A stretch of DNA of 64,000 bases. Origin: Methylosinus sp. Sm6. GTDB lineage: Bacteria > Pseudomonadota > Alphaproteobacteria > Rhizobiales > Beijerinckiaceae. Numbering within the stretch: the first letter of the stretch is position 1; every line of letters starts with the position of its first letter. A model generated the notes under the pieces. That model did not search any database and was not told where the DNA came from. It saw nothing but the letters and a program-made list of their open reading frames with translations. The stretch lies in contig NZ_JAINDZ010000011.1 of NCBI RefSeq assembly GCF_019802345.1, positions 62,001 to 126,000 on the forward strand. Direction: 5' to 3'. This document shows positions 52,648 through 60,233 of this stretch, in pieces. Position numbers and translations under genes: made by a program.

Positions 52648-54042
52648 TCACGCCGCGACCGCGGCCGCCTCGCTCTTGCGGAGCGCGAGGCGGAAGGTCG
52701 CGCCGCCGCCGCGCGTTTCCGCCACCGAGATCGAGCCGCCCATCAGCTCGGCGAGCGTCTTGGAGATGGCGAGGCCGAGGCCGAGGCCGAGGCCGAGGCC
52801 GGCGCCATTGCTCTTCGTGACGCGGCGCCAGAACGGCTCGAAGATGTTGTCGCGATCGGCGAGCGGGACGCCGGCGCCATGGTCGACGACCTCCACCATC
52901 GCCGTCGCCAGCACGCGCACCTCGACGACGCCCCCTTCCGGCTCGGCGCGCAAGGCGTTGTCGAGCAGATTCGCAATGACGCATTCGAGCGCCCATTTGT
53001 CGCCGCGGACGATTGTGCGCGCCGGCGGCGGCTCGAATTCGATGCGCCGGCCGTTCTCGATGACGAGCGGCGTGTAATCGGCGACCATCGCCAGCACAGC
53101 GGCGCAAAGGTCGATATCCGTCTCCTTCGGCGCATCGCGAATCGAGAAGCGCGCCGTCGCCAGCAATTGCTCGACGATCGTCTGCGCACGGCGGATGTCG
53201 CGCCGCATGGCGCGGCGAAACGCGGCGTCGTCGGGATTGTCGGCATGCGCCCGCATGATGGCGATCGGCGTGCGCAGCTCATGCGCCGCATTGGCCGTGA
53301 AGCGGCGCTGCGCCGCGACGCCGGCGTCGAGACGCGACAGCGCGCCATTGACCGCTTCGACGAAAGGCGCGACCTCCCGCGGCGCGTCATCCACGACGAC
53401 GCGCTTATGCAGCGTGTTCATATCGATCGCCGCGACCTGCTCGGCCGCCGCGCGCAACGGCGCGAGGCCGCGGCGCACTACGACCCAGGCGATGGCGAGC
53501 GCGCCGAGCACGGCGGGCGCAATGACGATGGCGCTGTGCGGCGTCAGGAACAGGCAGGCGACCGCGAGAAGATCGCTCCACGCGAAACGATAGCCATAGG
53601 CGGCGACGGCGCAGGCGCCCGCCCCGCTGGCGACGCGCCGCAACGATCCGCGCGCGTCCTCCCCGGGAAGGTGGAACTTCAGCGTCGTCGCGTCGATGTC
53701 GCGCAGGCCGCCCAGCGCGGCGATGAGCTGCGGCGAGGAGCCGGGAAGAGCGACGCCGGCGCAATCGAACGCCGCATAGAGCGCGCCTGCATTGCTCGCG
53801 ACATAGGCGCGAAGGGCGGGCGTCGGCTCGAGCCGCGGCGCGCCGCCCTCGCGCGTCACCGACGCGGCGACGAGGGCGTGGAGGCGATATTCTCCCCAAT
53901 CGTCCGGCGCGACCTGCCAGCCGGGAATGACGCCGGAGATAGAGACGAGGAAATCGGTGATCGGCACGAGCAGCAGCGTGCCGGCGATCTGCGCCGCCGC
54001 CAGCCAGAGCATCAGCCGCGCCGAGAGCGAGCGGCGGCTCAC
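52648..54042 (-). CDS. Two-component sensor histidine kinase
   Basis: A 464-residue membrane kinase. Two membrane helices (about 10-32 and 168-190) frame a periplasmic sensor; then HAMP (about 191-243), H-box His254 in NAAHELRTP, N-box NLLDNALRAEP, G1 DHGAGVP, and G2 GAGLGLGLGLGLAIS at 413-427. The G2 box carries three extra Gly-Leu pairs from a 5x hexanucleotide repeat (52771-52800). The start overlaps the response regulator stop (ATG 54042/TGA 54039). The signal is unknown; residues of the sensor have no metal motif. Confidence 0.93.
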   Translation of the reverse strand: MSRRSLSARLMLWLAAAQIAGTLLLVPITDFLVSISGVIPGWQVAPDDWGEYRLHALVAASVTREGGAPRLEPTPALRAYVASNAGALYAAFDCAGVALPGSSPQLIAALGGLRDIDATTLKFHLPGEDARGSLRRVASGAGACAVAAYGYRFAWSDLLAVACLFLTPHSAIVIAPAVLGALAIAWVVVRRGLAPLRAAAEQVAAIDMNTLHKRVVVDDAPREVAPFVEAVNGALSRLDAGVAAQRRFTANAAHELRTPIAIMRAHADNPDDAAFRRAMRRDIRRAQTIVEQLLATARFSIRDAPKETDIDLCAAVLAMVADYTPLVIENGRRIEFEPPPARTIVRGDKWALECVIANLLDNALRAEPEGGVVEVRVLATAMVEVVDHGAGVPLADRDNIFEPFWRRVTKSNGAGLGLGLGLGLAISKTLAELMGGSISVAETRGGGATFRLALRKSEAAAVAA

Positions 54043-54716
54043 GCGGGCGTCCTCGCCAGCATATAGCCGATGCCGCGCGCCGAATGAATCTCGACGCCGG
54101 CGCCGAGATCGGCGAGCCGCTTGCGCAGGCGCGAGACCAGAATGTTCAGCGCATTGTCCTGCACCTCGTCGTCGAAGCCATAGACCTCCTCGACGAGGCG
54201 GCTGCGCAGCACGATGCGCCCGGCGCAGCGGGCGAGAGTCTCGAGCAGCGCCAGCTCGCGCCGATGCAGCACGACGGGAACGCCGTCGATGGCGACCTCG
54301 CGCGCGGCGAGATCGAAGGAGAGACGTCCGACGACGAGGACCGGCGCGCCGGCCGCGCCGGAGCGGCGCAGGCAGGCGCGCACGCGCGCCATCAGCTCGT
54401 CGAAATCGACGGGCTTGGCGAGATAATCATCGGCGCCGGCGTCGAGCCCGCTGACGCGCTCGGCGATCGCCTCGCAAGCGGTGAGGATCAGAACGCGCGC
54501 GTCGGGCTGCAGGCGCCGCAGCTCCGGCAGCAGATCGAGGCCGTCGCCGTCGGGCAGGCGGCGGTCGAGCAGCGCCAGGCCATAGTGATGGCAGGCGAGC
54601 GCCGCGCGCGCATCCTCCAGCGCGCCGACATGATCCGCGATGAAGCCGGAGCGCCCGAGCCGCAGAGCGAGCGCATGCGCCATCTCCGGCTCGTCCTCTA
54701 CGAGGAGGACGCGCAT
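54039..54716 (-). CDS. OmpR/PhoB-family response regulator
   Basis: A 225-residue regulator. The receiver starts MRVLLVEDEP (Glu7-Asp8 acidic pair), phosphoacceptor Asp51 in LALLDRRLPDGDG, Thr in ILTA, and Lys in DYLAKPVDFDEL. The C-terminal winged helix contains LHRRELALLETLARCAGRIV, NALNILVSRLRKRL and SARGIGYML. It pairs with the downstream kinase gene (4-nt overlap). The longer open frame to 54821 is rejected because ATG 54716 begins the receiver. Confidence 0.95.
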   Translation of the reverse strand: MRVLLVEDEPEMAHALALRLGRSGFIADHVGALEDARAALACHHYGLALLDRRLPDGDGLDLLPELRRLQPDARVLILTACEAIAERVSGLDAGADDYLAKPVDFDELMARVRACLRRSGAAGAPVLVVGRLSFDLAAREVAIDGVPVVLHRRELALLETLARCAGRIVLRSRLVEEVYGFDDEVQDNALNILVSRLRKRLADLGAGVEIHSARGIGYMLARTPA

Positions 54717-54866
54717 CGAAACCAGTCGGCGCCGGCGCGCCGCTGCTCGAGATCGGGAACCATCACTTACGCTCCGCCGCTTGCGAACCTTTACGAGCGT
54801 AATGCAAAGCCGCGGGCGCATGCAACCGCGGCGCAGCGGCTAGCGGCGCGACTCGGCCGATTTGAA

Positions 54867-54921
54867 CGAGCCTGAAGGCTCGCGGTCCAGGGGCCGCGCT
54901 TGGACCGCGAGCCAGGCTCGC
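54867..54921. repeat. Nested palindromic repeat, copy 4 (shortened right arm)
   Basis: GAGCCTGAAGGCTCGCGGTCC then a 13-nt loop and GGACCGCGAGCCAGGCTCG. The right arm lacks the spacer inside its small palindrome. It occupies the gap between the response-regulator and LuxR genes (54717-55004), in which I see no gene. Confidence 0.82.
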
Positions 54922-55004
54922 CCTCGAGAGGCTTCAAATTCGTCGACGCAAGCCACTCGGCGCCGGACGCGCCACGGCGCTCGCCCTCATGCCGAGCGCC
55001 AAAT

Positions 55005-56123
55005 TCAGCATGCCATGCCGAGCCGCGCCGCGAGCGCCACGAGATCGCTCTGACGCCGAAAACCGAGCTTGTGATTGATGTGCTTCAAATGCGTGCGCAC
55101 CGTCTCGACCGAGAGGCGCAGGCGCTCGGAGGCTTCGCCCGGCGTGTCTCCCTGGCCGATGAGCCGCGCCACGGCGATTTCCGCGGGCGTCAATCCCAGC
55201 GCCGCGAAGCCGGCCGAGGCGTCCGCGCCGCTTCCCTTTGCCGTGTCGAAGACGAGCGCCAGCGCCATGGCCGGACGCTTTACGAAACTGCCGGGAACGT
55301 AATCCAGCGACAGCGGCATCGCCTGCAGCAGCAGCGGACGCGCGCCGCTGGGACGCGGCAGGGCCAGCGTCGCGGAGCCGGCGAGCGGCGCGTCGAACAC
55401 ATCGCGCAACAGGCCATCGAGCAGCGGCTGCGCGGCTTGCGCCGAGGCGGAGAGGCGCCCGCCCTCGATCGCGAAGCCGTCGCCGAAGAACGCGCGCGCG
55501 GCCGCATTGACCGCGACCACCCGACCGGTGCGGGCGATGGCGATCGCCCCGCAGGAGAGGCGGTGGAGAAACGCCTCGAGATCCGGAGCGAGCGGTCCGG
55601 CGGACATCCGCAGCCGCTCGTGAATGGAGAAAGCGCGCGACACATGCGGACCGAGCGTCGCGAGCAGCGCGAGCTGGCGGCGCCCGAACGGCCGCTGGCC
55701 GAGCCCGCGCTGCACGGCGAGCGAAACCATCGCCGCGGCGTCGGGCGAAGCGGGGAATTTGAATGCGGCGTAATATTCGAGGTCGAACGACCGCAGAAAC
55801 TCCTGATAGAACGGATCGCGCGCGATCGCCTCCGGCGTCACCAGATCCGCGTCGGTGTAGAGGCCGGCGGCGATCCCGCGCTCGAATGCCGTTCTGATGC
55901 GCGGATCGACCAGATTCCAATGGCTCAGATAGGCGTGCGTCGCGTCGCGCAGCGACGGCGACGAAATCAGCGCCTCGGGGCAGGTCTGCGGGATCAATGC
56001 GGCGCCGACGCCGCCGACGACGCCGGAGAGGGCCTCGAGCGCGTCTCCCCAGCCGGCGGGCTCCAGGGCGGCTCGATAGAGCTTGTCGACGACGCCCAGC
56101 ACGTCGCTTTCGCTGACCGGCAT
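55005..56123 (-). CDS. LuxR-type transcriptional regulator
   Basis: A 372-residue protein with a variable N-terminal helical part, a PAS-like middle (ISCGAIAIARTGRVVAVNAAAR region, about 185-275) and a C-terminal LuxR HTH (LTPAEIAVARLIGQGDTPGE then ASERLRLSVETVRTHLKHIN, about 308-350). There is no receiver domain, so it is not a typical two-component regulator; the ligand is unknown. ATG 56123 is used (MPVSESDVLGVV; the Met before it at 56126 is equivalent). It is divergent from the IS5-type OrfA gene. Confidence 0.88.
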   Translation of the reverse strand: MPVSESDVLGVVDKLYRAALEPAGWGDALEALSGVVGGVGAALIPQTCPEALISSPSLRDATHAYLSHWNLVDPRIRTAFERGIAAGLYTDADLVTPEAIARDPFYQEFLRSFDLEYYAAFKFPASPDAAAMVSLAVQRGLGQRPFGRRQLALLATLGPHVSRAFSIHERLRMSAGPLAPDLEAFLHRLSCGAIAIARTGRVVAVNAAARAFFGDGFAIEGGRLSASAQAAQPLLDGLLRDVFDAPLAGSATLALPRPSGARPLLLQAMPLSLDYVPGSFVKRPAMALALVFDTAKGSGADASAGFAALGLTPAEIAVARLIGQGDTPGEASERLRLSVETVRTHLKHINHKLGFRRQSDLVALAARLGMAC

Positions 56124-56273
56124 CACCTTCCCTTCAGATGCGATTTGGCCTGCCCGCCGAGCGGGGGCGGAGCATAGGGCAAGCGCGGGCCAATGGGCAT
56201 ACTCCGTTCAGGGGATACGCCGGCCGCGGTCGGCTGATAGAGAGAGGGACCCTGCCGAACGAGAATCTGAAAC

Positions 56274-56717
56274 ATGACCCCTCCCGCCTTCACCAGCCTC
56301 GCAGAGGACGAGCCGTCCTCACGGGAGCCCGATCCGCAATTGCGGCCGCTTGCGTCCATGACCGGGCGCGAGCCGGCGCGGCCGGCGGAAACCGCGGGGA
56401 ACGGCCTCGACGACGACGAATGGACGCTGCTCGCGCCTCTCGTGATCGAGACCGGGCCGAAGCGCGGACGCCCGCCCCGCGATCATCGGCGCGTCCTCGA
56501 CGGCATTTTCTGGATCGCCGGAAACAACGCCCCCTGGCGCGAGCTGCCTGCCCGCTACGGCAATTGGAGCTCGGTCTATCGTCAGTTCCTGCGCTGGTCG
56601 CGGCTCGGCCTGTTCGAGCAGATGATCGACGCCGCCGCGACCGATCGAGCGGCGCTCGCGAAACGTCTCGCCGCCGCCCGGGCGCTCGCCGCGCGCCGGC
56701 GAACGCCGGCGCGCTGA
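56274..56717 (+). mobile_element. Orphan IS5-type transposase OrfA (DUF4096)
   Basis: A 147-residue protein whose residues 45-125 match the N-terminal half of IS5/IS427 transposases: DDDEWTLLAPLVIETGPKRG followed by RPPRDHRRVLDGIFWIAGNN, PWRELPARYGNWSSVYRQFL and WSRLGLFEQMI. The DDE catalytic half (OrfB) is missing and no terminal inverted repeats are visible. The 45-residue N-terminal extension is not typical. It is either a decayed IS remnant or a retained protein that still binds DNA; the intact frame argues for recent or selected status. Confidence 0.7.
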
Positions 56718-56724
56718 GAACCGG

Positions 56725-58083
56725 TCAGAAGCTCGGATCTATGCCGCCCGTCGCCAGAAAATGCTCGAGCCAATGGATGTCGTAGACGCCGTTCTGCACA
56801 TCGGCGTTGCGCACCAGCGTGCGGAACAGCGGCAAGGTCGTATCGATGCCGTCGACGATGAATTCGTCGAGCGCGCGGCGCAGACGCATCAGCGCCTCGG
56901 TGCGGTTGCGGCCGTGGACGATGAGCTTGCCGATCAGCGAATCATAATTCGGCGGAATCGTGTAGCCCTGATAGGCCGAGGAATCGACGCGCACGCCGAC
57001 GCCGCCCGGCGGATGATAATAAGCAATGCGACCGGGCGAGGGCCGAAAGCTCGACGGATGCTCGGCGTTGACGCGGCATTCGATCGCATGGCCCCAGAAC
57101 CAGATATCCTCCTGGCGCATCGACAGCGGCGAGCCGGCCGCGACTCGGATCTGCTCGCTGACGAGATCGACGCCGGTCACCGCCTCCGTCACCGGATGCT
57201 CGACCTGGATGCGCGTGTTCATCTCGATGAAATAGAACGCGCCGTTCTCGTAGAGAAACTCGATCGTGCCGGCGCCGGCGTATTTCAACTCGCGCATCGC
57301 CCCGGCGCAGATCTCGCCGATCTCGGCGCGCTGCTCGTCGTTGAGCGCGGGCGACGGGCTCTCCTCCCAAACCTTCTGGTGGCGGCGCTGGAGCGAGCAG
57401 TCGCGCTCGCCGAGATGCACGGCGGCGCCCTTGCCGTCGCCGAACACTTGAATCTCGATGTGGCGCGGCTTCTCGAGATATTTCTCGAGATAGACCGTGT
57501 CGTCGCCGAAGGCGGCCTTCGCTTCCGTGCGCGCCGTCGCAATGGCGACGGCGAGCTCCGCCTCGGTGCGCGCGACCTTCATGCCGCGCCCGCCGCCGCC
57601 GGAAGCCGCCTTCACCAGCACCGGATAGCCGATATCGGCGGCGGCGCGCGCGCCCTCGGTCTCGTCGGCGACCGGCCCGTCCGAGCCCGGAACGCAGGGA
57701 ATGCCGAGCCGCTTGGCGGTGGCCTTGGCCTCGATCTTGTCGCCCATCAGCCGGATATGCTCGGCCTTGGGGCCGATGAAGGTCAGCCCGTGCTCGGAGA
57801 CGATCTCGGCGAAACGCGCATTCTCCGACAGGAAGCCATAGCCGGGATGGACCGCGTCCGCGCCGGTGATCTCGCAGGCGGAGAGTAGCGAGGGAATGTT
57901 GAGATAGGAGTCGCGCGCCGCCGGCGGGCCGATGCAGACGGACTCGTCGGCGAGCTTCACATGCATGGCGTCGGCGTCCGCCGTCGAATGCACCGCCACT
58001 GTGGAGATGCCGAGCTCCTTGGCGGCGCGCAGGATGCGCAGCGCGATTTCGCCCCGATTGGCAATGAGGATCTTGTCGAACAT
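56725..58083 (-). CDS. accC: Acetyl-CoA carboxylase, biotin carboxylase subunit
   Basis: The 452-residue ATP-grasp enzyme carboxylates biotin on AccB. It starts [20 protein letters not shown], with ATP-site [17 protein letters not shown] (about 158-175), [46 protein letters not shown] (catalytic Glu/Asn/Arg region). Length is standard. It is coupled with accB (12-nt gap). First committed step of fatty-acid synthesis. Confidence 0.97.
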   Translation of the reverse strand: MFDKILIANRGEIALRILRAAKELGISTVAVHSTADADAMHVKLADESVCIGPPAARDSYLNIPSLLSACEITGADAVHPGYGFLSENARFAEIVSEHGLTFIGPKAEHIRLMGDKIEAKATAKRLGIPCVPGSDGPVADETEGARAAADIGYPVLVKAASGGGGRGMKVARTEAELAVAIATARTEAKAAFGDDTVYLEKYLEKPRHIEIQVFGDGKGAAVHLGERDCSLQRRHQKVWEESPSPALNDEQRAEIGEICAGAMRELKYAGAGTIEFLYENGAFYFIEMNTRIQVEHPVTEAVTGVDLVSEQIRVAAGSPLSMRQEDIWFWGHAIECRVNAEHPSSFRPSPGRIAYYHPPGGVGVRVDSSAYQGYTIPPNYDSLIGKLIVHGRNRTEALMRLRRALDEFIVDGIDTTLPLFRTLVRNADVQNGVYDIHWLEHFLATGGIDPSF

Positions 58084-58095
58084 CGGCGGCCCGCC

Positions 58096-58620
58096 CTATT
58101 CGATCACGATGAGCGGTTCGCCATATTCGACCGGCTGTCCGTCCTCCACCAATATCGCCGTGACGACGCCGCCCTTGGGCGCGACAATGTCGTTGAACGT
58201 CTTCATCGCCTCGATGAGCAGCAGCTTGTCGCCGGCGGTGACGCGCGCGCCGACCTCGACGAAGGGCCGCGCGTCCGGGCTCGGGCGCAGATAGGCGGTG
58301 CCGACCATGGGCGATTTCAGCGCGTCGGCGTGATCGGCGGAAGCCGCGGCGGGCTTCGCCGCCGGAGACGGAGGGGGCGGCGGCGCATAGGGCGGCAGGG
58401 CGATGGCGCCATGGGCGATCGCCGGCGCCGGCGCCGGCATGCGCGCCGCTCTGATCCTCAGATCGCCCTTCTGGACCTCGATCTCGGTCAGATCGCTCTC
58501 GCCGAGCAGCTTGGCGATCTCACGCAGCAGAGCGGCGTCGACGCCGCTGTCGGCGACGGCTTTGGCTGCGACTCTCGGTTTGGCGGGTGGACTGCGTCGC
58601 GTCTGGGCTTTGCGCGCCAT
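58096..58620 (-). CDS. accB: Biotin carboxyl carrier protein of acetyl-CoA carboxylase
   Basis: A 174-residue BCCP. The biotinylation motif EAMK has Lys140 near the C-terminus, preceded by a Pro/Ala-rich linker (about 62-98) and an N-terminal coiled region ([20 protein letters not shown]). [20 protein letters not shown] starts the lipoyl/biotinyl fold. It lies 12 nt before accC and 6 nt after aroQ, the typical alphaproteobacterial aroQ-accB-accC order. Confidence 0.97.
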   Translation of the reverse strand: MARKAQTRRSPPAKPRVAAKAVADSGVDAALLREIAKLLGESDLTEIEVQKGDLRIRAARMPAPAPAIAHGAIALPPYAPPPPPSPAAKPAAASADHADALKSPMVGTAYLRPSPDARPFVEVGARVTAGDKLLLIEAMKTFNDIVAPKGGVVTAILVEDGQPVEYGEPLIVIE

Positions 58621-58626
58621 GATTGC

Positions 58627-59070
58627 TCAGATCTTTCGTGGTTCTTCGTCGAACAGGGCTGCGAAGGCGAGAACATAAGAGGCCGCGCCGAAGCCGGCGA
58701 TGACGCCGCGGGCCACGGGCGAGATGAAGGAATGATGCCGAAAGCTCTCGCGTGCGTGAACATTGGAGAGATGGACCTCGATCACTGTCGCGCCGGCGCC
58801 CTTGATGGCGTCGTGCAGAGCGATCGACGTATGCGTATAGGCCCCCGCATTGAGAATGACCGGCGCGCCGGCGCGGCCCGCTTCCTGAATCCAGTCGACG
58901 AGATCGCCCTCGTGATTGGATTGGCGGAAGACGAGATCGACGCCACGCGCGGCGCAGAGCTCGGCCATCCGCGCCTTGATGTCGTCGAGCGTCGCGGCGC
59001 CGTAGACGGACGGCTCCCGCGCGCCGAGCAGATTGAGATTGGGGCCGTTGATGACGTGGACGGCGGGCAT
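58627..59070 (-). CDS. aroQ: Type II 3-dehydroquinate dehydratase
   Basis: A 147-residue dodecameric enzyme of the shikimate pathway. It has VINGPNLNLLGAREPSVYG (Tyr catalytic near 23-25), FRQSNHEGDLVDWIQEA, LNAGAYTHTSIALHDAI and VEVHLSNVHARESFRHHS with the active-site His. GVIAGFGAASYVLAF closes it. No signal peptide. It precedes accB by 6 nt. Confidence 0.97.
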   Translation of the reverse strand: MPAVHVINGPNLNLLGAREPSVYGAATLDDIKARMAELCAARGVDLVFRQSNHEGDLVDWIQEAGRAGAPVILNAGAYTHTSIALHDAIKGAGATVIEVHLSNVHARESFRHHSFISPVARGVIAGFGAASYVLAFAALFDEEPRKI

Positions 59071-59192
59071 GGATATCCTGAACGAAAGACGCGCGTCGCA
59101 TGAGCGCGCCTCCTTCTAGCCGCATTGCCGGCGCGAAGGAAGCCCTACGCTCCGCTCCCCCAGGGTAATCGGGTGAAGGACGACAGCCCCGT

Positions 59193-59325
59193 CACCCTCA
59201 TCCTGAGGAGCCCGCGAAGCGGGCGTCTCGAAGGATGGCGACGGGGAGAAACCTTCGATTGCGCCCCACGGCCGTCCTTCGAGACGCCGCCTGCGGCGGC
59301 TCCTCAGGACGAGGAGTGGGGTTTT
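59193..59325. repeat. Intergenic palindromic repeat (CCTGAGGAGC..GCGTCTCGAAGG type), second copy
   Basis: CACCCTCATCCTGAGGAGCC+CGCGAAGCGGGCGTCTCGAAGG and, inverted, CCTTCGAGACGCCGCCTGCG+GCGGCTCCTCAGGACGAGG. It occupies most of the 339-nt gap between aroQ and the DsbA-like gene; nothing else is seen there. Same family as 42157-42266. Confidence 0.87.
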
Positions 59326-59409
59326 ATCCTTCAACCGATTGCCCTGTCCGCCCCCTCGTCTCCGGCTGGCGGCTCGCTTCGGCCGTGCGAGTCCGACGCG
59401 GGTCCAGCA

Positions 59410-60189
59410 TCAGCAGACGCTCTTGCCGCATTTGCGGGTGTTGTCGATCTTGCTCTTGAGCTGCTGAAAGCCGACCGCGCCGACGATCACCTCCTTGCCG
59501 AGCACCCAGCTGGGCGTGCCGCTGAGATTGAGGCTGTCGGCGAGCTCGGCCGATTCCCGGAGCGCAGCGCGCGTCTCGTCGCTCTTGGCGTCCTTCTCGA
59601 GGCGGGCGGCGTCGGCGCCGAGCTCCTTGGCGACGGCGAGCGCCTGCGCCTTGCCGATGGGGCCGCGCGTTCCGAGCAGCTTGCGGTGGAAGGCGTAGAA
59701 CTTCTCGGGCTTGAGCTGGAGGCGCAGCGCGGTGGCGATCTCCGCCGCCTCGGTCGAGCCCTGGCCGAGCACGGGGAAATCCTTCAGCACGACGCGCAGC
59801 TTGGGATCGCCGTCGACGAGCTTGGCGAGATCGTCGAGCGCGCGTTTGCAATAGCCGCAGTTGTAGTCGAAGAACTCGACCAGGGTCACATCGCCCGAGG
59901 GATTGCCGATCACCGCCTGGGCGGCGGAATTGAACAGCTTGTCGGCGGTCTTGTCGACGGCGCGGCTGCGCGAATCGGCTTCCGCGACCTTCTCGCGCCG
60001 CTCGAGCTCGTCGATGGCCTCGCGGATCACTTCCGGATTGGCGATCAGATAATCATGGACGATCTTTTCGATCTCCGCTTTCTGCGGCTGGGGCGTGTCG
60101 GCGCGCAGAGGCGCAGCGGCGAGCAGCGCGGCGGCGGCCGTCGCGGCCGCGAGGAAAGGTCGAAAATCGGGGACGAGCCGGAAGGCCAT
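59410..60189 (-). CDS. DsbA-family thiol:disulfide oxidoreductase
   Basis: A 259-residue periplasmic thioredoxin-fold protein with a signal peptide (1-30). The redox motif is CGYC (Cys111-Cys114) within VEFFDYNCGYCKRAL, a pair often found in DsbA/BdbD-like proteins of alphaproteobacteria; the cis-Pro loop is SGTPSWVLG. An N-terminal helical extension (EIEKIVHDYLIANPEVIREA, about 39-58) is typical of the COG1651 branch. ATG 60189 precedes the signal peptide. Two C-terminal Cys (KCGKSVC) are unusual and might form an extra pair. It follows lptD. Confidence 0.93.
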   Translation of the reverse strand: MAFRLVPDFRPFLAAATAAAALLAAAPLRADTPQPQKAEIEKIVHDYLIANPEVIREAIDELERREKVAEADSRSRAVDKTADKLFNSAAQAVIGNPSGDVTLVEFFDYNCGYCKRALDDLAKLVDGDPKLRVVLKDFPVLGQGSTEAAEIATALRLQLKPEKFYAFHRKLLGTRGPIGKAQALAVAKELGADAARLEKDAKSDETRAALRESAELADSLNLSGTPSWVLGKEVIVGAVGFQQLKSKIDNTRKCGKSVC

Positions 60190-60233
60190 GGGAGTCTCCT
60201 TGCAGGTTTCGGAGGGCGGCGGCCGCCGCCGGA

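Noticed and set aside
50939-53107. 722-codon minus-strand frame
   Set aside because: Covers the UbiH gene in antisense and the kinase end in a wrong frame; no coherent domain.
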